In this document: in pieces, positions 8,478 to 17,533 of the stretch | Numbering within the stretch: position 1 is the first letter of the stretch | How the letters are laid out: the number at the start of each line of letters is the position of its first letter | Assembly: GCA_002706265.1 (NCBI GenBank) | Contig: PAKU01000040.1 | Location: 1-64,000, forward strand | Origin: Polycyclovorans sp. | Lineage (GTDB): Bacteria > Pseudomonadota > Gammaproteobacteria > Nevskiales > Nevskiaceae | Direction: 5' to 3' | DNA: 64,000 bases | Notes under the pieces: model-generated | Databases searched by the model: none | The model's input: only the letters and a program-made list of their open reading frames with translations | What the model was told of the DNA's origin: nothing | Translations under genes and position numbers: made by a program

Positions 8478-9926
8478 TCAAACCCCCAACTTCATCATCA
8501 GCTTGACGATCTTTTCCGAGGTCTTGGTGTAGGGCGGGAACAGCAGCTTCGCCAGCATGAAGCGGGTGCGGACCATGGCCCGTTCATGCGAGAACGCCTT
8601 GAAGCCCCAGAAGCCGTGCGCCGAGCCGATGCCGGAGTTGTTCACGCCGCCAAACGGCAGGTTGCCGTGCAGAAAATGCACCACGGCATGGTTGATGCAG
8701 GTGCCGCCGGCGCTGGTCTGTTTGCTCACTTTCTCGATGTTGGCCTCGTCCCGGCTCCAGATGTAGAGCGCCAGCGGCTTGGGCGCGTCATTGATCTTGC
8801 GGATCACCTGGTCCAGATCGCGATAACCCATGATCGGCAGCAGCGGCCCGAAAATCTCCTCTTCCATGATCTTCGCGTCGGGCGGCAGATTGTCGAGCAG
8901 GGTAGGCGCCACAAAGCAGTCGTCGGCGTCGGCGGTGCCCCCACACAGCGCCGTTGCGCCCTTGGCCACGGCATCGTCGAGCAGGGCCTTGATGCGGCCG
9001 GTGTGCCGGCTGTTGACGATGCGTGCCAGGAAGGGGCTGGCCTGGCGCGCCGCGTCGTCGTCGCCGTAAACGGTCTTCAGCACTTTCAGGCAGGCGGCGA
9101 TGAAGGCCGGCTTCACCGATTCGTGCACGTAGATGTGGTCCGGCGCGATGCAGGTCTGGCCGTTGTTGGTGAACTTGCCCCAGAGAATGGTCTGGGCGGC
9201 CAGTTCGAGGTCGGCGCTTTCGTCGATCACCGTGGGCGACTTGCCGCCCAGTTCCAGCGTCACGCTGGTCAGGTGCTTGGCGGCGGCGGCCATCACCACT
9301 TTGCCGATGACGGGCGAGCCGGTGAAAAAGATGTGGTCGAACGGCAGGCTGAGCAGTTCGGTGGAGACCTCCACCTCGCCTTCGATCACCGCCACTTCGT
9401 CTTCGGGGAACACCTCGCGAATGATGCGTGACATCAGCGCGGCGGCGTGCGGCGTCATTTCAGACGGTTTGATGATGACCGTGTTGCCTGCGGCAATGGC
9501 CGAGGCCAGGGGGCCGAAGCTCAGGTTCACCGGGTAGTTCCAGGGCGAAATGATCAGGCAGCGGCCCTTGGGCTCGTGCTGCACCCAGGCTTTGGTGCCC
9601 AGCATCATCCGCGTGGGCATCACGTTGCGCGGCTTCATCCACTTCTTCAGATGACGCACCGCGTCGTTGATCTCGGCGATCACCGGCAGAATTTCGGTGG
9701 CATCGACCTCGACCGCCGGCTTCCTGAAGTCGGCATGGCCGGCCTCGCGAATCGCATCCTGATTGGCGAACATCGCGTCCTTCAGGCGCTTGAGCTTGGC
9801 GATGCGCTCAGCGGCGGTGGACGTGCGCAGGCGCAGCGCCGTTTCACGATGGGAATCAAAGATGTCGCGGATGCGGGTCTGCGGCGGATTGCCGGTGCCG
9901 GGCAGATTGTTGACGGCAAGGTTCAT
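8478..9926 (-). CDS. Aldehyde dehydrogenase, class 3-like (coniferyl/fatty aldehyde dehydrogenase type)
   Basis: A 482-residue NAD(P)-dependent aldehyde dehydrogenase. The catalytic cysteine lies in NNGQTCIAPDH (Cys near 259) and the general base in LELGGKSP (near 223); SPWNYPVNLSFGPLASAIAAGNT is the cofactor-binding region. CIAPDH and the overall layout place it with class-3 and coniferyl aldehyde dehydrogenases, not the betaine-aldehyde group. The ATG at 9926 is preceded by AGGAGAGGTC, so the ~60-residue upstream extension of the open frame is rejected. Divergent from a wax ester synthase, suggesting long-chain aldehydes as substrate (inference). Confidence 0.88.
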   Translation of the reverse strand: MNLAVNNLPGTGNPPQTRIRDIFDSHRETALRLRTSTAAERIAKLKRLKDAMFANQDAIREAGHADFRKPAVEVDATEILPVIAEINDAVRHLKKWMKPRNVMPTRMMLGTKAWVQHEPKGRCLIISPWNYPVNLSFGPLASAIAAGNTVIIKPSEMTPHAAALMSRIIREVFPEDEVAVIEGEVEVSTELLSLPFDHIFFTGSPVIGKVVMAAAAKHLTSVTLELGGKSPTVIDESADLELAAQTILWGKFTNNGQTCIAPDHIYVHESVKPAFIAACLKVLKTVYGDDDAARQASPFLARIVNSRHTGRIKALLDDAVAKGATALCGGTADADDCFVAPTLLDNLPPDAKIMEEEIFGPLLPIMGYRDLDQVIRKINDAPKPLALYIWSRDEANIEKVSKQTSAGGTCINHAVVHFLHGNLPFGGVNNSGIGSAHGFWGFKAFSHERAMVRTRFMLAKLLFPPYTKTSEKIVKLMMKLGV

Positions 9927-10092
9927 GACCTCTCCTAAGCGTAATGAAACAGGCGGCAACGTTATAGGACAGGCAAGCGTGTCACAAGCCGGCGCCGCTA
10001 CACTTGCGGGTAGGGCCGCAGGCCAAATGCTGCGCCCGCGACGCCGGGCACCCACCTGCCGGGCGTACGACAACAACACGGGGGAAATGCCG

Positions 10093-11553
10093 ATGGCCAT
10101 ACTCAAACCGCTGGACGCCGCCTGGTTTTACGTCGACACCAAAGAGACGCCCATGCACGTGGGCTGCATGGCGATCTTCTCGCTGCCGGACGATGCCGGC
10201 CCCGACTTCATCGCCAACCTGTTCAGCCACTTGCGCGAAGCACCGCAGTTCGCGGCGCCGTTCAATCTCAAGCTGCGCAGCCCGCGCTTCAAGAGCGTGC
10301 TGCCGGTGTGGCAGACCGCCCGCAAGATCGATCTTGACTATCACCTGCGGCATTCCGCGTTGCCCAAGCCGGGCGGCGAGCGCGAGCTGGGGGTGCTGGT
10401 GTCGCGCCTGCACTCACACCCGCTGGACTTCAACCGGCCGCTGTGGGAAGCGCACATCATCGAAGGGCTGGAGAACAAGCGCTTTGCGCTCTACATGAAA
10501 ATGCACCACTCCATGGTCGACGGCGTGGGCGGCATGCGCATGCTGCAGAAGATGATGGTGCCCGATCCCAAGGCCTCCGCCCTGCCGCCGCCCTGGGCGA
10601 TTGGCCGGGGCGCCGGTCCGCGCGACGGCACCCGCCCGCCGCCGCGCGTGTTCGAGCGCCTGCGCGCGCAGTGTGCGGCGGCGCCGCAGGTGGGCAAGGC
10701 CGTGGGTCATGTGGTGGCCGAGCGGTTTCGTCGCCGGGTGGTGATGGACGAGACGCTGCCGTTCGAGGGGCCTCGTTCCCTGCTCAACCAGCGGGTGTCC
10801 GGGCAGCGCCGCTTTGCCACGCAGTTTTACGACCTGGCGCGGATCAAGGCGGTGGCCAAGGCGGCGTCGGTTTCGGTCAACGATGTCTTTCTGGCCCTGT
10901 GCAGCGGCGCCTTGCGCCGCTATCTGGCCGAGGTGCACGCCCTGCCCGAGGCATCGCTGACGGCCGGCATTCCGGTGTCGATACGGCCCGAAGGCGATGA
11001 TGAATCCAGCAACGCCATCAGCTTCATCATTGCCAGTCTCCACACCGACTTCAGCGACCCGCTGGACCGTCTGCAGGCCATACGCCGGTCCACCGAAGCG
11101 GCCAAGGCGCAGTTGCACAAGTTGCCGGCGGCGGGCCTGACCAGCTACACGATGCTGTTCATGGCGCCGTTCATGGTGCAGCTGCTGGCCGGCCTGGGTG
11201 GCGTGGCGCGGCCCATGTTCAACATCACCGTGTCCAACGTGCCCGGCCCCACCGTGCCGCTGTATTTCAACGGGGCCCGCATGGAGCAGATGTACCCCGT
11301 GTCGCTGCTGACGCACGGGCAGGGGCTGAACATCACCTGCCTCAGCTACGCCGGCCAGTTCAACATTGGCCTGACCGGCTGTCGCGACTCGCTGCCGCAC
11401 ATGCAGCGGCTGGCGGTGTACATGGGGGACACGCTGGCAGAACTTGAGCAGGCGCTCGCGCCGCAGGCCGCACCGGCCAGGGCGCGCGCAACGCCCAAAC
11501 CCAAACCCAAGGCCAAGCCCAGAGCCAGATCCGGCCCCGGCCTCAAGACCTGA
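10093..11553 (+). CDS. Wax ester synthase / acyl-CoA:diacylglycerol acyltransferase (WS/DGAT)
   Basis: This 486-residue acyltransferase esterifies acyl-CoA to fatty alcohols or diacylglycerol, making storage wax esters or triacylglycerol at the inner membrane. The active-site HHSMVDG (HHxxxDG) is at residues 138-144. N-terminal LKPLDAAWFYVDTKETPMHVG and the later NITVSNVPGP and MYPVSLLTHGQGLNITCLSY are standard for the family. The ATG at 10093 is preferred over 10087 because GGGGA is then 7-8 nt upstream. The last ~35 residues are a Lys/Pro/Arg/Ala-rich tail, probably disordered. Such lipid storage is common in Nevskiales-like and marine gammaproteobacteria. Confidence 0.93.
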   Translation: MAILKPLDAAWFYVDTKETPMHVGCMAIFSLPDDAGPDFIANLFSHLREAPQFAAPFNLKLRSPRFKSVLPVWQTARKIDLDYHLRHSALPKPGGERELGVLVSRLHSHPLDFNRPLWEAHIIEGLENKRFALYMKMHHSMVDGVGGMRMLQKMMVPDPKASALPPPWAIGRGAGPRDGTRPPPRVFERLRAQCAAAPQVGKAVGHVVAERFRRRVVMDETLPFEGPRSLLNQRVSGQRRFATQFYDLARIKAVAKAASVSVNDVFLALCSGALRRYLAEVHALPEASLTAGIPVSIRPEGDDESSNAISFIIASLHTDFSDPLDRLQAIRRSTEAAKAQLHKLPAAGLTSYTMLFMAPFMVQLLAGLGGVARPMFNITVSNVPGPTVPLYFNGARMEQMYPVSLLTHGQGLNITCLSYAGQFNIGLTGCRDSLPHMQRLAVYMGDTLAELEQALAPQAAPARARATPKPKPKAKPRARSGPGLKT

Positions 11554-11563
11554 AGGCGCGTCC

Positions 11564-12601
11564 TCAGGCGGGCGGTGCCGTCGCGCTGGCGGCGCCGCCC
11601 CAAAGGTGCACGCCGTATTTCCAGTAGCCATTGACGTTGGCCAGACGCGGGTCTTCGTGCTCGGGCATGGCCAGCACTTCGCCGTCGATCAGCGGCTTCA
11701 GGCGCGGATAGAGCGCCTTGCCGCCGCCGCCGGTGATGACGATGGCCTCAAGGTCCCAGTCGTCCGACCACAGCCGGTTCACCTCGGTGGCGATGCGTTC
11801 GGCCAGTTGGTCGAAGGCTTGCTGGATCACCGGCTTGAGGTCGTACAGCGTGCCCTTCACCCTCAGGCTGCCGTGGGTGAAGGCCTCGTGCAGGCGGAAC
11901 AGTTCGATGCTCACGCCCGACTGATCCTGCAGATGCGACGCCACCCGCGCATAGGCGCTCGACATGCCGGAGTCGGTCGACAGGCTGCCGCGCTCGGAAT
12001 AGCGGGTCTTGTCGCTGATGGTGAAATCGGCGGTGCGAAAGCCGATGTCGATGATGCCGATCTTCTCGGTCACGAAGCGTTGCGACGACGGCTTGCCCAG
12101 GTTGTTCAGCATCAAGCCGAACAGGCTGCCGAAGGGCTGGGGAATGACCCGCACCTGCTCGATGTAAAGCTGCTGCTCCACCGGCCGGCCATCGGCGCCG
12201 AACACCACCAGCGCATGGCGGCCCTTGAGCAAGGCCGTAACGGCCTCGCGATAGCGCTTGAAAAAACTCACCGGCAGGCCGGTGACCAGGCGAATCGGGT
12301 CGCCATCCGGCGCATACGGGGCAATCGCCGCCAGTGCCAGATGCTTGGCGTGCTTGGCCATGAACTGCGCCGGGTCGAGGGTGAAGCGCCGGCCGCGTGA
12401 CTGGGTTTCGGCCCACTCGCCGACAAAGAATGCCTCGTCGCCCAGGCGAAAATGGCGCGGCGGCTGGCTGCCGTTGCCCACCAGTGATTCGCCAAACTGG
12501 GCCGGATTGGCCTCGCCCAGTATCGATTTGAACAACTGATGGCTGCGACCATCGGTCGCCTTGGTGTAGCCAAACCCCATGTCGGTGGCAAGAACTTTCA
12601 C
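11564..12601 (-). CDS. ParM/StbA-family actin-like protein (chromosomal)
   Basis: A 345-residue actin-fold ATPase of the plasmid-segregation ParM/StbA and archaeal-like Alp group. The phosphate-1 loop is ATDMGFGYTK (from residue 5), phosphate-2 is GIIDIGFRTADFT (near 180), and the adenosine loop is VITGGGGKALYP (near 284). Plasmid ParM works with an adaptor ParR and a centromere; neither is visible here, and the gene sits alone beside dapF. The start is GTG at 12601, with GAGGTC upstream; earlier in-frame codons overlap the divergent dapF. Function on the chromosome is unknown. Confidence 0.8.
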   Translation of the reverse strand: MKVLATDMGFGYTKATDGRSHQLFKSILGEANPAQFGESLVGNGSQPPRHFRLGDEAFFVGEWAETQSRGRRFTLDPAQFMAKHAKHLALAAIAPYAPDGDPIRLVTGLPVSFFKRYREAVTALLKGRHALVVFGADGRPVEQQLYIEQVRVIPQPFGSLFGLMLNNLGKPSSQRFVTEKIGIIDIGFRTADFTISDKTRYSERGSLSTDSGMSSAYARVASHLQDQSGVSIELFRLHEAFTHGSLRVKGTLYDLKPVIQQAFDQLAERIATEVNRLWSDDWDLEAIVITGGGGKALYPRLKPLIDGEVLAMPEHEDPRLANVNGYWKYGVHLWGGAASATAPPA

Positions 12602-12700
12602 GAGCGACCTCAAGATGGACCTTGTTGTGGGCGTGAAAATAGCATCAAAGCGGCGGCGTCCGGCTGCACGGGCAGGGGCCTGAATCAATAGAATCACGCC

Positions 12701-13528
12701 ATGACACTGGCCTTCACGAAAATGCACGGCGCCGGCAATGATTTTGTGGTCATCGACGCCACCCGCCAGCCGTTTCACGCCACCCCCGAGCGGCTTGCGC
12801 GCCTCACCGACCGGCGCTACGGCGTGGGCTGTGATCAGGTGCTGGTGGTCGAGCGGCCGTCCAGCAACGACGTCGACTTCAACTACCGCATCTTCAACGC
12901 CGACGGCTCAGAAGTGGGGCAGTGCGGCAACGGCGCCCGTTGCCTGGCGCGGTTCGTGCGCGAGCAGGGCTTGTCGCAGGCCGACCGGCTGCGGGTGCGC
13001 ACCGCCTCGCGGGTGCTGGAATTGCGCCACGGCGCCGACGGGCTCATTCAGGTCAACCTCGGCGCGCCGGCATTCGCGCCGCAAGACATACCCCTGACGC
13101 TGGCGCCGGCCGAGGTTTACCGCCTGTCGGTGCCCGGCCATGGCGAGGTCGCCTTCCGGGCGCTGTCGATGGGCAACCCGCACGCGGTCATCACCGTGGC
13201 CGACGTGTCCAGCGCGCCCGTGGCCACCCTGGGGCCGGCCTTGCAGGCCCTGCCGGCGTTTCCCGAGTCGGTCAACGTGGGCTTCATGGCGGTGTTGGCG
13301 CGAGATGCCATCGCGCTCAGGGTGTACGAACGCGGCGCCGGTGAAACCCTGGCCTGCGGCAGCGGCGCCTGCGCGGCGGTGGTGGCCGGCATCCAGGCCG
13401 GCCTGCTCGATGCCCACGTGCAGGTGCGCGTGCCGGGCGGGCAGCTTGCGGTGCGTTGGGCCGGCGGCGATGCTCCGGTATGGTTGGCAGGCGACACAGA
13501 CACCGTGTATCGAGGGGAATTGTTGTGA
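12701..13528 (+). CDS. dapF: Diaminopimelate epimerase
   Basis: DapF interconverts LL- and meso-diaminopimelate for lysine and peptidoglycan synthesis. The 275-residue protein has both catalytic cysteine motifs: GQCGNGARC in the N-terminal half and GAGETLACGSGACA in the C-terminal half. KMHGAGNDFVVIDA at the N-terminus is diagnostic. It starts a typical gammaproteobacterial string dapF-DUF484-xerC-hslV-hslU. The DUF484 gene begins at a GTG overlapping the dapF stop (GTGA), indicating translational coupling. Confidence 0.97.
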   Translation: MTLAFTKMHGAGNDFVVIDATRQPFHATPERLARLTDRRYGVGCDQVLVVERPSSNDVDFNYRIFNADGSEVGQCGNGARCLARFVREQGLSQADRLRVRTASRVLELRHGADGLIQVNLGAPAFAPQDIPLTLAPAEVYRLSVPGHGEVAFRALSMGNPHAVITVADVSSAPVATLGPALQALPAFPESVNVGFMAVLARDAIALRVYERGAGETLACGSGACAAVVAGIQAGLLDAHVQVRVPGGQLAVRWAGGDAPVWLAGDTDTVYRGELL

Positions 13529-14232
13529 ATCAGACCGCAGTCGAGTCACGCCAGCCGGCGGACCCTGAAGTGAACGAGCAGGCGGTGCTCGATTATTTGC
13601 TGGCCCATCCCGACCTGTTTGCGCGGCGTCCCGAGGTGCTCGAAAAACTGGAGCTGGCGCACAGTGCCGGATCGGCCGTGTCGCTCATGGAGCGCCAGGT
13701 CGACGTGCTGCGCGCCCGCGTGCACAAGCTCGAAACCCACCTCGAACGGCTGGTCGAAGCCGCGCGCGACAACGAAGGCCGCGCCGAAAACGTGCTGCGC
13801 CTGGCGCGCACCCTGATTCGCGCGCCATCGCTGGCGGCCGTGGCGGCGGGGCTGCGCCAGGTGCTGCGCGCCGAGTTCGGCGTTGACGAAGTGTTCATCG
13901 GCCTCAACAACGCCTACTACAAGCGCAACGACATCGACGGGCTGGTCCCGCTGGAGCCCGAAGGCCGCATCGCCAAGGCCTATGAAAACTTCACCCGCAC
14001 GCGGCTCATCGAATGTGGCCCCATCACCGAGCCACGCGCGCGGTTGCTGTTCCCCAAGGCCGAGGTCGTGCCGCAGTCGGCCGCCATCGTGCCGCTGGAA
14101 AAAGACAAGTACCTCGGCATGCTGGCCTTCGGCGCCCACAACCCCGAGCGCTTCCAGCCGCGCCAGGGCAAGCTGTTTCTGGAAATGATTGCCGAACTGG
14201 TCGCCGCCGCGCTTCGCGCAAGGCTGGGCTGA
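13525..14232 (+). CDS. DUF484 family protein
   Basis: A 235-residue protein of the DUF484 (YigA) family, always found between dapF and xerC in gammaproteobacteria. It contains an N-terminal VLDYLLAHPDLFARRPEVLEKL motif, a predicted coiled coil (VSLMERQVDVLRARVHKLE), and a GAF-like C-terminal half ending SAAIVPLEKDKYLGMLAFGA. The molecular role is not established. The GTG start overlaps the dapF stop. Cytoplasmic; no signal peptide. Confidence 0.9.
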   Translation: MNQTAVESRQPADPEVNEQAVLDYLLAHPDLFARRPEVLEKLELAHSAGSAVSLMERQVDVLRARVHKLETHLERLVEAARDNEGRAENVLRLARTLIRAPSLAAVAAGLRQVLRAEFGVDEVFIGLNNAYYKRNDIDGLVPLEPEGRIAKAYENFTRTRLIECGPITEPRARLLFPKAEVVPQSAAIVPLEKDKYLGMLAFGAHNPERFQPRQGKLFLEMIAELVAAALRARLG

Positions 14233-14239
14233 GACCGTG

Positions 14240-15160
14240 ATGCCGCCCGGCCCGGCCAGCGCGCCAGACTGGGCCCGGTGGGTCGCCGACTACCTCGACG
14301 AACTGCGGGTGGTGCGCCGCGCCTCGCCGCACACCCTTGATGCCACCGCCCGCGACCTGCGCCGCTTGCAGGCCATGCTTGAGGGCGTCGGCCATTGCCA
14401 GAGCGTGCACATACGCCGCTGGATTGCCGCCCTGCACCATGACGGCCACCAGACCGCGAGCCTGCAGCGCTACCTGTCGTCGGCGCGGGGTTTCTTCCGT
14501 TTCGTGGTGGGCCGCGGCGGGTTGGCGCACAACCCCACCACCGGCGTGCGCGCCCCCCGGCATCGTCGCAAGCTGCCCATGGGCGTGGCGGCCGATGCCC
14601 TGGGCCAGGCCCTGGACCAGCCGGCCGTCAGCGTCGTTGAACGGCGCGACCGTGCCCTGCTGGAAGTGCTCTACAGCAGCGGCATGCGCCTCGCCGAGGT
14701 GCACGGGCTGAACCTGTCACAGGTCGCCCACGGGCAGACCGAGCTGCGCATCGTCGGCAAGGGCGACAAAGAACGCATGGTGTGGCTGGGCGGCAAGGCG
14801 CGCGCGGCGGTCGATGCCTGGCTGGCGGTGCGGCCGCAGTGGCTGCGCGCCACCGACCCCGGCGCGCTGTGGCTCAACCCGCGGGGCGGGCGGCTGTCGC
14901 GCAGCGGCATTGGCCTGGCGGTCAAGGCATTCGCCCGGCGCACCGGGCTTGAGGGCCGCGTGCATCCGCATCGCCTGCGCCACGCCTTCGCCACCCACCT
15001 GCTCGAAGAATCGGGTGACCTGCGCGCCGTGCAAGAGTTGCTGGGCCACGCCCAGTTGGCCACCACGCAGATTTACACCCATGTGGACTTCAAGCGCCTC
15101 GCCAGCGTCTACGACAGCGCCCACCCGCGCGCCCGCAAACGCAGCGGGCCCGACCAATAG
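14240..15160 (+). CDS. xerC: Tyrosine recombinase XerC
   Basis: XerC acts with XerD at dif to resolve chromosome dimers during division. The 306-residue protein has the N-terminal SAM-like core-binding domain and the catalytic domain with Arg in LLEVLYSSGMRLAEV, Lys in IVGKGDKERMVWL, HPHRLRHAFATHLLE (HxxR) and LGHAQLATTQIYTHVD (H and the nucleophilic Tyr). The ATG at 14240 is 7 bp after the DUF484 stop; a GTG at 14237 is an alternative. Its position in dapF-DUF484-xerC-hslVU distinguishes it from XerD and phage integrases. Confidence 0.95.
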   Translation: MPPGPASAPDWARWVADYLDELRVVRRASPHTLDATARDLRRLQAMLEGVGHCQSVHIRRWIAALHHDGHQTASLQRYLSSARGFFRFVVGRGGLAHNPTTGVRAPRHRRKLPMGVAADALGQALDQPAVSVVERRDRALLEVLYSSGMRLAEVHGLNLSQVAHGQTELRIVGKGDKERMVWLGGKARAAVDAWLAVRPQWLRATDPGALWLNPRGGRLSRSGIGLAVKAFARRTGLEGRVHPHRLRHAFATHLLEESGDLRAVQELLGHAQLATTQIYTHVDFKRLASVYDSAHPRARKRSGPDQ

Positions 15161-15222
15161 CGTCGCTTGAAAGCGGGGTGCGCGTCCCAATCCTCAGGTC
15201 ATGACTTTGATCGAGACGCGTA

Positions 15223-15762
15223 ATGGAGCAATTTGACGGCACGACCATCCTCAGCGTCCGCAAGGACGGACGGGTGACGATCGGTGGAGATGGTCAGGTG
15301 TCGATGGGCAACACCTGCGTCAAGGGCAACGCCCGCAAGGTGCGGCGTTTGTACAAGGACCAGGTGATCGCCGGTTTTGCCGGCGGCACCGCCGACGCCT
15401 TCACCCTGTTCGAGCGGTTCGAGGGCAAGCTTGAAAAGCACGGCGGCCAACTGGTGCGCGCCGCCGTGGAGCTTGCAAAAGACTGGCGCACCGACCGCGC
15501 CCTGCGCCGCCTCGAAGCCCTGCTGCTGGTCGCCGACCGTGACGCGAGTTTGATGATCACCGGCAATGGCGATGTCATCGAGCCCGAACCGCACGGCGTC
15601 ATGGCCATAGGCTCGGGCGGCTCCTTCGCCATGGCCGCCGCGCTGGCGCTGGTCGATGTGCCCGGCATGGGCTCGCGCGACATCGTCGAAAAGGCCATGC
15701 ACATCGCCGCCGACATCTGCATCTACACCAATCACAACCTCACCATCGAGACCTTCGAATGA
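15223..15762 (+). CDS. hslV: ATP-dependent protease subunit HslV (ClpQ)
   Basis: HslV is the proteasome-like peptidase that pairs with HslU. The 179-residue product carries the N-terminal-nucleophile TTILSV after a short MEQFDG leader, so Thr7 should become the catalytic N-terminal residue after processing. [24 protein letters not shown] and [18 protein letters not shown] are typical. The hslU start overlaps the stop by 4 bp. Confidence 0.97.
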   Translation: MEQFDGTTILSVRKDGRVTIGGDGQVSMGNTCVKGNARKVRRLYKDQVIAGFAGGTADAFTLFERFEGKLEKHGGQLVRAAVELAKDWRTDRALRRLEALLLVADRDASLMITGNGDVIEPEPHGVMAIGSGGSFAMAAALALVDVPGMGSRDIVEKAMHIAADICIYTNHNLTIETFE

Positions 15763-17111
15763 CCGCCACCACCGGCACCGCGGTGATGACCCCGCGCGAA
15801 ATCGTCGCCGAACTCGACCGCCACATCGTGGGCCAGGCCTCGGCCAAGCGCGCCGTTGCCGTGGCGCTGCGCAATCGCTGGCGGCGCATGCAGGTTGACG
15901 ACCCCATGCGCTCCGAGATTCAGCCCAAGAACATCCTCATGATTGGCCCCACCGGCGTCGGCAAGACCGAAATCGCCCGGCGGCTGGCCAAGCTGGCCAA
16001 CGCGCCCTTCATCAAGGTCGAGGCCACCAAGTTCACCGAGGTGGGCTACGTGGGCAAAGACGTCGATGCCATCATCCGCGACCTGGTCGACGTGGCCGTG
16101 AAAGACACCCGCGACCGCGCCGCCAAACGGGTGCGCGACCGCGCCGAAGTGGCGGCCGAAGAGCGCGTGCTCGACGTGCTGCTGCCGCCGCCGCAAGATT
16201 TTGGCGAAGCCTCCAGCGCCCGCCAGAGCGAAAACGGCGCCGCGCGCCAGGTGTTTCGCAAGCAGCTACGCGAAGGCAAGCTCGACGACAAGGAAATCGA
16301 GATCAAGCTCTCGTCCATGCCCGCCAACGTGCAGTTGATGGGCCCGCCGGGCATGGAAGAAATGACCCAGCAGCTGCAGCAGATGTTTGCCAACGCCGGC
16401 GGCGGAAAATCCAAAACCAAAAAGATGAAAGTGCGCGAAGCCTACCGCCAACTGGTGGACGAAGAGGCGCTGAAAATGGTCGATGAAGAGGCCATCAAGA
16501 CCGAGGCGGTGTACCGCGTCGAGCAAGACGGCATCGTGTTTCTTGATGAGCTGGACAAAGTGTGCAAACGCGGCGAACTCACCGGCGCCGACGTGTCACG
16601 CGAAGGCGTGCAGCGCGACCTGCTGCCGCTGATCGAAGGCAGCACCGTCACCACCAAATACGGGCCGGTGAAAACCGACCATATTCTGTTCATCGCCAGC
16701 GGCGCCTTTCACCTCGCCAAACCCTCAGACCTCATCCCCGAACTGCAGGGCCGCCTGCCGATACGCGTGGAGCTTGAAGCGCTGCGCACCGAAGACTTCG
16801 TGCGCATTCTCACCGAGCCCAATTACGCGCTCACCGAGCAGTACAAGTCGCTCATGGCCACCGAGGGCGTGGCCGTGCAGTTCACCCCCGAGGGCGTGCA
16901 GCGGCTGGCCGAAATTGCCTTTCAGGTCAACGAAAGCACCGAGAACATTGGCGCCCGCCGCCTGCACACCGTGATGGAACGGCTGATGGAAGAGGTGGCC
17001 TTCGAAGCCCCCGACCACAGCCAGGCCGACCTGATCGTAGACCGCGCCTTTGTAGACCAGCGGCTGGACGCCCTGGCCGGCGACGAAGACCTGTCGCGCT
17101 TCATTCTGTAA
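15759..17111 (+). CDS. hslU: ATP-dependent protease ATPase subunit HslU (ClpY)
   Basis: HslU is the hexameric AAA+ unfoldase that feeds HslV. The 450-residue protein shows Walker [16 protein letters not shown], the GYVG pore loop ([10 protein letters not shown]), an intermediate domain, Walker [12 protein letters not shown], and the C-terminal sensor-2 region [18 protein letters not shown], ending LSRFIL as needed to insert into HslV. It overlaps hslV by ATGA. It ends the five-gene dapF-to-hslU run. Confidence 0.97.
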   Translation: MTATTGTAVMTPREIVAELDRHIVGQASAKRAVAVALRNRWRRMQVDDPMRSEIQPKNILMIGPTGVGKTEIARRLAKLANAPFIKVEATKFTEVGYVGKDVDAIIRDLVDVAVKDTRDRAAKRVRDRAEVAAEERVLDVLLPPPQDFGEASSARQSENGAARQVFRKQLREGKLDDKEIEIKLSSMPANVQLMGPPGMEEMTQQLQQMFANAGGGKSKTKKMKVREAYRQLVDEEALKMVDEEAIKTEAVYRVEQDGIVFLDELDKVCKRGELTGADVSREGVQRDLLPLIEGSTVTTKYGPVKTDHILFIASGAFHLAKPSDLIPELQGRLPIRVELEALRTEDFVRILTEPNYALTEQYKSLMATEGVAVQFTPEGVQRLAEIAFQVNESTENIGARRLHTVMERLMEEVAFEAPDHSQADLIVDRAFVDQRLDALAGDEDLSRFIL

Positions 17112-17368
17112 GGGCGCCCGCCGCCCGCCCCGCCGCCCTGCGGGCACGACCAACGGGCACGACGCCGCCCCACGCCGTCCGCCCCGCCTTGGCCCGGCCC
17201 GTCCCCGCAGGCCCGGCCGGGCCACTTGCCGCCCGGCAGGGTCAGCAAGATTGGCCCGGCGTGCCGGGATTGCCGGGGGTGCAAAAAGCCATGCCATCGA
17301 CCGCCACCCTGTAGCCCTGCTGCCCGACTGACATTTTTTGTCACCCACTGACCCACAGCGTCACAAAA

Positions 17369-17397
17369 CGTCATGTAGGTGAATCACCTACATGACG
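17369..17397. promoter_or_regulatory. Perfect 13-bp inverted repeat, candidate activator site
   Basis: CGTCATGTAGGTG (17369-17381) and CACCTACATGACG (17385-17397) are exact reverse complements around a 3-nt AAT centre. There is no T-tract, so it is more likely an operator or enhancer than a terminator. It lies about 62 bp upstream of the pilin -24 element. Confidence 0.55.
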
Positions 17398-17458
17398 GCG
17401 CCATGACGACCGGGGACCAAAGCGCCGTTTCAACGGGCTTTGCGCGGCCGGCCGCCGT

Positions 17459-17474
17459 TGGCACGGGCGTTGCT
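17459..17474 (+). promoter_or_regulatory. Sigma-54 (-24/-12) promoter of the pilin gene
   Basis: TGGCAC (17459-17464), 5-nt spacer, TTGCT (17470-17474) matches the RpoN consensus TGGCAC-N5-TTGCW fully. The predicted start of transcription, about 12 bp downstream, leaves a ~48-nt leader containing AGGAG before the pilin ATG at 17534. Type IV major pilin genes are classically RpoN/PilR-dependent, which fits. Confidence 0.85.
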
Positions 17475-17533
17475 CCCTTCGTCATGGGCCGACAATCGGC
17501 TCCCAGATTGAATTTCAACCCAGGAGTGACCTC

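Larger units (their letters stand above)
17112..17533. promoter_or_regulatory. Upstream regulatory region of the pilin gene (no gene seen)
   Basis: This 422-bp gap after hslU has no credible ORF. The first half is very GC-rich. The second half holds several symmetric sites ahead of the sigma-54 promoter: TGACA(17329-17333)-N5-TGTCA(17339-17343), further TGAC/GTCA half sites at about 17348-17374, and the 13-bp inverted repeat at 17369-17397. Their position 60-130 bp upstream of the -24 element is right for an enhancer-binding activator such as PilR, whose known sites contain TGTC; the assignment is inferred. Confidence 0.5.
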
